This document shows, piece by piece, positions 55,012-61,371 of a stretch of 64,000 nt of DNA. This stretch comes from Symplocastrum torsivum CPER-KK1 (GTDB lineage: Bacteria > Cyanobacteriota > Cyanobacteriia > Cyanobacteriales > Coleofasciculaceae), in contig JAHHIF010000008.1 of NCBI GenBank assembly GCA_019358875.1, positions 62,001-126,000 on the forward strand, given 5' to 3'. Made by a program: the position numbers and the translations under genes. Below the pieces are notes generated by a model, which was not told the origin of the DNA, searched no databases, and worked only from the letters and a program-made list of their open reading frames with translations. Each line of letters begins with the position of its first letter. The stretch's first letter is position 1.

Positions 55012-56675
55012 CCACTAGCAATTTGATTCCAGGCTTTAACAACTTCTTGCAATGGCAGAGGGAGACGGTTTGCCGCAATATCTACATACCTGGTTGTACC
55101 CGCTTTGCCAGTAAGGGTGATGGTAATGTAGTCAGCACCTCTGGAAACTGGGTAACTTAGCTGATCGAACTGAGAAAATTCTGTTCGCTCTAGAAGCTGC
55201 TGAAACTTTTGCACATCTTGGCGAGAAATACGAGAAACCTGCATTGGTGCCATTAGACCATTGCGTATCACCTGCAATCGAACCACTTGTCCGTCATCCT
55301 GGAGGCGGGTTTCAGTGGTTTGACCTGCGATGCCACCACTTGCGATCGCACGGAAGATTGTGTTACTTGGCAAGGGGGGTGGTAACTCGCTTCTGGGAAT
55401 TGGAACAGCACCACTCCCTGCATAAGTCCCTGGTTTGTCGAGTTTAACTACAGAACCAGAGTCATTCGTGCGATAGACCAAACGGCTGTCTCCAGCTTCT
55501 ACAGTCACTCGCCAACCTGGTACGATCGCCATTGTGCAGAGAACATTCGGTTCATACAAACCCAAGCAGCCATCCGGCCAGCTTTGCTTATCTACCTGGA
55601 CGATCCGCAGATTAGAGGTGCGTAACCCAGTTTCTTGGGAGGCACTCTGCAAAACTCGATCAGCAACAGATTTTGGTAAGTTGCGATCGCTAATTGTGCT
55701 AGCCGCTTCATTCAGCCTGACCTGGGAACCATTGACATCAGAGCGATAAACTAAGCGTTGTTGTCCAGCTTCTACGGTTACCTCCCAAGCTTGCAGGGCA
55801 ATCCTGGTGCAAGCTTCCCTAGGACGCGGCAGACCGAGACAGCCGTCAGTCGTAATCTGTTGAGATTTAACAATGCGTAGCTCAGACGTGCGTAACCCTG
55901 TACGCTGGGAGGCAGCTTGCAAGATAGCGTTGCTAGCCGCTTGAGGCAAGGTACTACTACCCATATTGCTTGCCCGTTCATCCAACCTGACGAAAGAGCC
56001 ATTGCGATCGGTGCGATAGACCAAGCGTTGTTGCTTCGTTTCAACGGTCACTCGCCAACCTGGTGTAATTGCACCAGTACACCGCTCATTGTCACGGGCT
56101 AGACCCAGACAACCATCTGGCCAATCCTGCCGTTCTGATTGGGTAATGCGTAGTTGGGATGTTGAAATGTTCAACTGTTCAGACGCAGCTCGTAAAACCC
56201 CATTAGCAACAGAATCTGGCAAGCTTCCACTCGGAGGGGTTTGTTGACCTTCTAGGCGCAATAGACGACCCGTGCCATCCGTGCGATACGTCCAATTTTG
56301 CTCTCCGTCAGACATGACAATCCGCCAGCCATTCTCAATGAAAATTTCAGCACAAGCTTCACGCGGTCTACCCAAACCCAAGCAGCTATTCGGCCAACTT
56401 TCTTGACTGAAACTAGTCACTCTTAATTGACCAGGGGGAACTCTGAACTCACGCGCAATCTCACGGCGAACGGCATTGACAACCGCACGCGGGATTTGAC
56501 GGTTATTTTGCTTTGGACTAGTAACCGCTTCACTGCGGTTTTTCAGTGTGGAATTAACAGAACCTAAGGAGGGTTCTACAGCATTAGCGGCAACACTTAA
56601 GGACAAAATACTGGTTAATGTCAGAACAGCAAGCATCTGCTGCCTTTGACGAGTTTTTTGGCGGAAACGTTTCAT
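55005..56675 (-). CDS. Secreted protein with four two-cysteine CLGL repeats
   Basis: 556 residues from the ATG at 56675. A signal peptide (MLAVLTLTSILSLSVAANA) precedes four repeats of about 85 residues (starting about 60, 150, 236, 323). Each has a helix, then LRITQSERQDWPDGCLGL, a second Cys about 9 residues on, GWRVTVE, and RLVYRTDRNGSFVRL. One repeat (the third) has TTDGCLGL instead of WPDGCLGL. The last 130 residues form a different domain (FRAIASGGIAGQTTETRLQD, DYITITLTGKAGTTRYVDIA), resembling a protease-inhibitor-like beta domain. Each Cys pair could form a disulfide. No function is known to me. A one-repeat paralogue lies at 8820. Confidence 0.82.
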   Translation of the reverse strand: MKRFRQKTRQRQQMLAVLTLTSILSLSVAANAVEPSLGSVNSTLKNRSEAVTSPKQNNRQIPRAVVNAVRREIAREFRVPPGQLRVTSFSQESWPNSCLGLGRPREACAEIFIENGWRIVMSDGEQNWTYRTDGTGRLLRLEGQQTPPSGSLPDSVANGVLRAASEQLNISTSQLRITQSERQDWPDGCLGLARDNERCTGAITPGWRVTVETKQQRLVYRTDRNGSFVRLDERASNMGSSTLPQAASNAILQAASQRTGLRTSELRIVKSQQITTDGCLGLPRPREACTRIALQAWEVTVEAGQQRLVYRSDVNGSQVRLNEAASTISDRNLPKSVADRVLQSASQETGLRTSNLRIVQVDKQSWPDGCLGLYEPNVLCTMAIVPGWRVTVEAGDSRLVYRTNDSGSVVKLDKPGTYAGSGAVPIPRSELPPPLPSNTIFRAIASGGIAGQTTETRLQDDGQVVRLQVIRNGLMAPMQVSRISRQDVQKFQQLLERTEFSQFDQLSYPVSRGADYITITLTGKAGTTRYVDIAANRLPLPLQEVVKAWNQIASGS

Positions 56676-56886
56676 ATTATTACCTAGGACGCGATACGTT
56701 GCGCTATTTAGTACAGATTGCGAACGTATAGGGATATACAGCTATTGGGACGCATATCTGATACTTATAAGTTCCGTAGTCGCGTCATTACGATCTTCGT
56801 TGTGGACTACTTTCCAGGCTAAGAGCAGCGCATGGAATACGACCTCGCCTTATCGATTCACCTAACTGGGTGATTTTTGAGCAAAA

Positions 56887-56945
56887 ATAGCAGAAAGCCG
56901 TCAGCTATCAGCTTTTTTGTTTTCCTTGTTCTGTCTAGGTTTCAC
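56887..56945 (-). repeat. Dispersed intergenic repeat pair C, copy 2
   Basis: Reverse-complement match of 36291-36353 (ATAGCAGAAAGCCGTCAGC, TTTTTTGTTTTCCTTG). Sits in the 312-bp gap between dtd and the secreted repeat protein gene. Confidence 0.8.
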
Positions 56946-56987
56946 AGATCTAAGCTATACTTCATATTTCCAGGAAACTGCTATGGA

Positions 56988-57449
56988 TCATATTGACCCC
57001 TTCTCTCGCTCTAGCAGTAGCGTTACGGGTCCATCATTTTCAATTGAGACTTGCATCATTGTGCCAAACTGACCCGTTTCCACGCGCAAACCACTTTGCC
57101 GTAACTTCTCGACAAATAGTTCGTATAGCTGTTGTGCTGGTTCTGGTGCGGCTGATTGAGAAAATGACGGGCGGCGTCCTTTGCGACAGTCACCGTAGAG
57201 GGTAAACTGGCTGACGACTAATAGTTCACCGCCAATTTCCTGAACAGATTTTTCCCATCGATCAGTGCCAGTTTCATGACCTGGAAATAGGCGTAAGTCT
57301 AAGCACTTTCGTGCCATCCAGTCCAATTCGGCTTCGGTATCAGTATTGGCAATCCCTACTAAGAGATTGAGTCCTTGTCCAATTTTGCCAACAACAACAC
57401 CTGCCACCTCAACCTGAGAAGATTTGACTCGCTGGATGACAACACGCAT
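56988..57449 (-). CDS. dtd: D-aminoacyl-tRNA deacylase
   Basis: 153 residues, normal length. DTD hydrolyses D-amino acids from tRNA as a proofreading step. The active-site motifs are [17 protein letters not shown] with the catalytic Thr, and [13 protein letters not shown] (the NxGPVT cis-proline motif that rejects L-amino acids). Start is the ATG at 57449. The esterase gene at 57553-58188 ends about 100 bp upstream on the same strand, so the two may be transcribed together. Confidence 0.95.
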   Translation of the reverse strand: MRVVIQRVKSSQVEVAGVVVGKIGQGLNLLVGIANTDTEAELDWMARKCLDLRLFPGHETGTDRWEKSVQEIGGELLVVSQFTLYGDCRKGRRPSFSQSAAPEPAQQLYELFVEKLRQSGLRVETGQFGTMMQVSIENDGPVTLLLEREKGSI

Positions 57450-57552
57450 AAGCGGCTAAACACTTTGGCAACTGGGAAAAATGTCCAAAAATTGGTCGAG
57501 GTTGAAGCCCTTTCCCTAATTTTTCGATTGTAAACCCAATCCCCAGTCTCCT

Positions 57553-58188
57553 TCACGATAGCTGGCAAAACGATTGAGTTGCCTGCCAAATCTCTGGCAT
57601 CACGTCAGTCAAGGCATGGTCACTGTCGAGTTCAATTAGTTGCACCCAAGGACGCTCACGAGCATAGTCGCGTGTCGATTCAATTGGGATTACTTCATCC
57701 TTGCGTCCGTGAAAAATCAGTGTCGGTACTGGTCGCAATAGCTGCGAGTCTTGATACTGATGGGCCTCTTCTACAAACTGATAATGCAAGGGAAGCGATC
57801 GCCCTTCTGTGTAGTGGTAAACCTGAAGATATCCTGATGTCTGCCACTGTTGTAATTGTTCTGCTCCAAGTTTAGGCAACCAATGCGAGAGAAAGCCAAA
57901 TGCAGGAGCGAGCAAGACAAGTCGTTGAACTTGGGAGTGCCGTTGCCCTAGCCAAGCAGACGTTAAACCACCCAAACTTGAACCAATTAGCGTTACAGGT
58001 GTCTCGGCGTTCGCCAACATTGCCTCTACTTGAGTAAGCTGGCGCGTAATCGTCAAGTGGGAGAAGTCACCTTGGTTGAGGTCAGGAACTTCTAAAGAAA
58101 TGCCAAGTTTTGTGAAGCGATCGCATAGATAGATTGCCTTTGCTGACTCAGGACTCGAAGCAAAACCGTGGAGGTAAATAAACCTCAC
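57553..58188 (-). CDS. YqiA/YcfP-type alpha/beta fold esterase
   Basis: 211 residues from a GTG at 58188 with AGAGGA just upstream. Fold marks: FIYLHGFASSPESAKA, the nucleophile LIGSSLGGLTSAWL (GxSxG), FHGRKDEVIPIE with the Asp and LDSDHALTD with the His. The substrate of this family is undefined. It is 15 bp downstream of the Spy-like gene's stop, so the run of minus-strand genes from 59930 to 57449 may be one transcript. Confidence 0.88.
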   Translation of the reverse strand: MRFIYLHGFASSPESAKAIYLCDRFTKLGISLEVPDLNQGDFSHLTITRQLTQVEAMLANAETPVTLIGSSLGGLTSAWLGQRHSQVQRLVLLAPAFGFLSHWLPKLGAEQLQQWQTSGYLQVYHYTEGRSLPLHYQFVEEAHQYQDSQLLRPVPTLIFHGRKDEVIPIESTRDYARERPWVQLIELDSDHALTDVMPEIWQATQSFCQLS

Positions 58189-58203
58189 TCCTCTAACCCT
58201 CTT

Positions 58204-58671
58204 CTAGTTTGGTCTGTCAGCGCGGAAATTTCCCTTTTGATGTTGCATCAGTCGAGCAAATTGCCGGCGTTGCTGTGGTGTCAGGATTTCTCGTATCGCT
58301 AACATACTTTCTAAGTGTAATTCTCCCTTCTGCTGCCGCAATACATTTACCTCACGATACTTGTCACGGATTTGCCCTTGTGAGGCTGTCCCTGCCATCA
58401 ACCCACTTAATTCTTGCTGGGCTTGCTGCAATTCTTGGCGCTGTTGAGCCATCTGATCTTTATACTGTTGCTGAATAGCTTTCAGTTGCTGCTCTTGCTG
58501 GGGGGTAAGATTGAGTTCTTCCACAAGGCTTTGGCCCTCCTGATTCGGACGGGCTTGACCTATAACGTTTTGCTCAATTTGTGAGGTCAACGGCTTAGGA
58601 TTGACAAGAGCAACAACGCCCCCAATCGCAAGCAGGAGAACTGACCAAATAGAAACACGACGTAACAACAT
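58204..58671 (-). CDS. Spy/CpxP-like LTxxQ periplasmic protein
   Basis: 155 residues from the ATG at 58671. An N-terminal hydrophobic segment (SIWSVLLLAIGGVVALVN) is a signal or anchor. The helical body holds the two LTxxQ marks of Spy/CpxP proteins: LNLTPQQEQQLKAI and REILTPQQRRQFARL, with Gln-rich helices between. Family members are periplasmic chaperones or stress sensors. It stands downstream of an anti-sigma/ECF sigma pair on the same strand, so it is a good candidate target of that sigma factor; this is inference. Confidence 0.85.
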   Translation of the reverse strand: MLLRRVSIWSVLLLAIGGVVALVNPKPLTSQIEQNVIGQARPNQEGQSLVEELNLTPQQEQQLKAIQQQYKDQMAQQRQELQQAQQELSGLMAGTASQGQIRDKYREVNVLRQQKGELHLESMLAIREILTPQQRRQFARLMQHQKGNFRADRPN

Positions 58672-58953
58672 GGAAATAGCCTATGATTTGTTTGGAGTTG
58701 AGAAAATTACTGGAAATTTAGAGTCAAAGATTTTGACAAGGAACAAGGGAAGAAAAGGACTTTTTTCCAATCTCATGCTCTATCCCGCTTCTTTTCACGG
58801 CACTCCTAATACTGATGATAGCGAAGCCCTGGTTCAGCCCTATCTGTAGAGTCGAGCTGTCCTCTCTCCCTTCTCGTTTAACCTGTCAACTCTCAACGTT
58901 CCAAGTTCAACTCAAATACTGGATTGTTAACGTTTCATTCTTGACAAAATAGC

Positions 58954-59307
58954 TTATGGTGCCGTTTTGGCATATAGCATCCAATCAGTTTGTGTATTAT
59001 TGCTTTGCGAATACGTTGAGGTTTCTCCGACAACACCTTCCCAATTGTTCTCTAAGAAAGCTTCCAAGCTTGCTGAATTAGATAACTCTGGAAAAGGAAT
59101 CAGAGTACGGTAGCCACTCCAAGCCATCAGTAAACCTGCGGCAATTACGGGTGGCACTGTCCACAACCGCCGACTGACGGGTGATTGAGATTTCTCAACC
59201 GCGTTCATTAGCTGCTCCTCTAAATCAGCCTTAGCTGGAGGTGGTGTGGAGCGATGTTGGCGCAGAAACTCTTGCCATTGTTTCTCATCGTCTGGAAACT
59301 GAGTCAT
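58954..59307 (-). CDS. Anti-sigma factor-like membrane protein
   Basis: 117 residues; its ATG at 59307 overlaps the stop of the sigma gene by 4 bases, so translation is coupled. The N-terminal 50 residues are charged and cytoplasmic in character (FPDDEKQWQEFLRQHRSTP). One membrane helix follows (TVPPVIAAGLLMAWSGY), then a short periplasmic tail. No zinc-binding HxxxCxxC motif is visible, so it is not of the ZAS type. Position and topology make it the probable regulator of the adjacent ECF sigma factor. Confidence 0.75.
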   Translation of the reverse strand: MTQFPDDEKQWQEFLRQHRSTPPPAKADLEEQLMNAVEKSQSPVSRRLWTVPPVIAAGLLMAWSGYRTLIPFPELSNSASLEAFLENNWEGVVGETSTYSQSNNTQTDWMLYAKTAP

Positions 59308-59930
59308 AGCATCTCTCCTTGTTGCTGGATATATTGGCGCAGGGACATTCGAGCATGAAACAGGCGAGACTTAACTGTGCCAACGGCTATGCCCAAGATT
59401 TGTGCCACCTCCTTTTGTGGGATGTCCTCCAAGTCATGCAACACCAACACAGCACGATGTTCAAAACTCAACTGCTGTAGTCCTCGCTGAATGATGTCTT
59501 GATAGTGCAAGTGCATCAAGTCAGGCGCTTGGGATTTTGAGTTTTGTAAAGACAAGCTATCTGTTTCGGCTTTGAGCTTTGAGTTAAAAGAACGTTGCCT
59601 TTGCAAATTGCGCCGCTGATCAGAGGCAACATTCCAGCAGATGCGATAAATCCACGTAGAAAATTGGGCAGCCTGCCGCAGTTGGGGCAAACCCTTCCAG
59701 GCTCGTAAGAAAACCTCCTGTACTAAATCATCTAGAGCCTCAGCACCACAAAGCTGGTAAAGCGTTGACCTCACTCGCGAAGAATAACGTCGGTACAGTT
59801 GGCGAAAGCTATGCTGGTTGCCTTGTTGGCACTGGAGTACCAACTCAGTATCGGATTCGGACTGGTTATCAGCAAGGTCATTGTTTGACGCCTCGGCAGG
59901 TATGACTGACACCTGTGGGTTCCCCCTCAC
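59304..59930 (-). CDS. ECF-type RNA polymerase sigma factor (SigG-like)
   Basis: 208 residues from a GTG at 59930; a GTG at 59912 with AGGGGGAA upstream may be the true start. Region 2 (RQLYRRYSSRVRSTLYQLCG, DLVQEVFLRAWKGLPQL) and region 4 (LEDIPQKEVAQILGIAVGTV, KSRLFHARMSLR) are clear, with no region 1 or 3. It is followed by an overlapping anti-sigma-like gene and a Spy-like gene, as expected for an envelope-stress sigma factor. Gene content resembles Synechocystis sigG with its anti-sigma gene, so SigG-like is an inference. Confidence 0.93.
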   Translation of the reverse strand: MRGNPQVSVIPAEASNNDLADNQSESDTELVLQCQQGNQHSFRQLYRRYSSRVRSTLYQLCGAEALDDLVQEVFLRAWKGLPQLRQAAQFSTWIYRICWNVASDQRRNLQRQRSFNSKLKAETDSLSLQNSKSQAPDLMHLHYQDIIQRGLQQLSFEHRAVLVLHDLEDIPQKEVAQILGIAVGTVKSRLFHARMSLRQYIQQQGEML

Positions 59931-60186
59931 CGGTTTATTTTCTTGAGCCTTTAGACTGAGACTGCAAAAGAAAGGTTCAAGAGAAGGTATCTGTTTGTTG
60001 TGTGGAAGTTTCTCTCTTAAACCTCTTAAGTGCTGCCAAGCACTCTAAAACGCAAATATACCCATATCTAGGGGAACAGAAGTCAGCTACAGGATTTAGG
60101 GCAAAAGAGAGAGGGCTTAAGCCAGATCTGAAGACAACATAAGCTTTATAACCTCTACTTAAGTTTTAAAACTGGCATCTTTAGAA

Positions 60187-60294
60187 ATGTCTCAAAGTTA
60201 TATATTCCATCAGTTTGTTTTCCTTGTCTTTTGTGCCGTTTTTGGGGTAGGTTTGATTTTTCTTGGATATTCCTTTGCTTTACCTACTGCCTAA
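60187..60294 (+). CDS. Possible 35-residue single-helix membrane peptide
   Basis: A frame from ATG (60187) to TAA encodes 35 residues with one hydrophobic stretch (about 10-29, FVFLVFCAVFGVGLIFLGYS) and short polar ends, the shape of small thylakoid or stress peptides. I do not recognise it among the known photosystem or cytochrome small subunits. There is no clear ribosome binding site, and AT-rich sequence can give such frames by chance. It lies in the 870-bp region between the sigma gene and DUF4112. Confidence 0.3.
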   Translation: MSQSYIFHQFVFLVFCAVFGVGLIFLGYSFALPTA

Positions 60295-60487
60295 TTTAAA
60301 AATTTTGTTTCTTAAAATTAATAATTGGGTGAAAGTGAGGACATGGGCTTCTTCGTGAACCGGATTGAAAAGCTGAAGTGTATTGGAATTACATATTAAA
60401 TTTTGTCACTTTTGTTTATGGCTGACTTTTAACTGACAAGAGTCTGCTGCCAACAACAACGAATGACTTAAAGCAAGTAAGTTAAAT

Positions 60488-60635
60488 GGAATGGCACTGA
60501 CTTAAGCCCTAAACTAAAGTTTGGGCTAAAAGCTAAAACCCGTTAAAACGGGTTGAAAGACTTTCCCAGTAAGCTTTAGCTATTTAGAGCTTTGAGCCGG
60601 AAATTTATTTCCAGGCTCTTAAGTAAGTGCCATCC
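60488..60635. mobile_element. MITE-like element with 9-bp target-site duplication
   Basis: 148 bp. Left end GGAATGGCACTGACTTAAG and the reverse complement of the right end, GGATGGCACTTACTTAAG, are inverted repeats with one indel and one mismatch. Inside are palindromes AACCCGTT-AA-AACGGGTT and AGCCCTAAACT/AGTTTGGGCT. The element is flanked by identical AAGTTAAAT at 60479-60487 and 60636-60644, a 9-bp target duplication. It carries no gene, so it must have been moved by a transposase encoded elsewhere. Confidence 0.85.
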
Positions 60636-60803
60636 AAGTTAAATGAGAGAGCAGCTTAGGGCTTGATATGTTGTAAAGTACATTTTGTTTCCACAACTGT
60701 AGTGTTGTAGATACTATCCATGTACGGGTAGGTGAGCAAGATTGTTCAATCACCAACCATGTTGTCAATCTGCCTCTACTACTTACTCACTCTTAACTGT
60801 GTA

Positions 60804-61301
60804 ATGTCCCAGCCTTCTCGTCAGCCAATTGATGCCCATACCCCTGCTGTTCAGCGCATACGTCGGTTGAGCTATGTGCTTGATAATGCGATCGCCATTC
60901 CAGGCACACGTTATCGTGTAGGTCTTGACCCCTTACTCGGTCTATTACCGGGAGCTGGTGATTTTGTCGGAGCTGGTCTTTCAGCCTACATTGTTCTGGA
61001 AGCTGCACGGCTAGGTATTCCACGCTCCCTGATGGTGCAAATGGTGACGAATATCCTGTTTGAGACAGTGGCAGGTTCTGTACCAGTGGTAGGAGATTTA
61101 GTGGATGTAACCTGGAAGGCTAATGCGAAAAACATTGCTTTGCTGGAAGAACACCTAGAGATTCCACGACAAAGACAACGACGAGTAGATTGGTTGTTTC
61201 TTGCTCTATTGTTGGGAGTATTGCTGTTGATTGTGATGGCTGTAGCTGCGCTCAGCGTCATGATCCTAAGATGGCTGATAACAGTGATAACAGGCGGATA
61301 G
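60804..61301 (+). CDS. DUF4112 membrane protein
   Basis: 165 residues from the ATG at 60804; the frame runs back to a GTG at 60732. DUF4112 pattern: RLSYVLDNAIAIPGTRYRVG, LDPLLGLLPGAGDFVGAGLS and VGDLVDVTWKANAKNIALLE. Three or four hydrophobic helices include a strong C-terminal one (FLALLLGVLLLIVMAVAAL). Its function is unknown. It is convergent with the chemoreceptor gene, only 70 bp apart. Confidence 0.88.
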   Translation: MSQPSRQPIDAHTPAVQRIRRLSYVLDNAIAIPGTRYRVGLDPLLGLLPGAGDFVGAGLSAYIVLEAARLGIPRSLMVQMVTNILFETVAGSVPVVGDLVDVTWKANAKNIALLEEHLEIPRQRQRRVDWLFLALLLGVLLLIVMAVAALSVMILRWLITVITGG

Positions 61302-61371
61302 CCGATCTACCAACTAACAAGATACCTCTGGCTGCCTCCCCTGCTCCTCCTACTCTTTCCTCAGAGGACTC

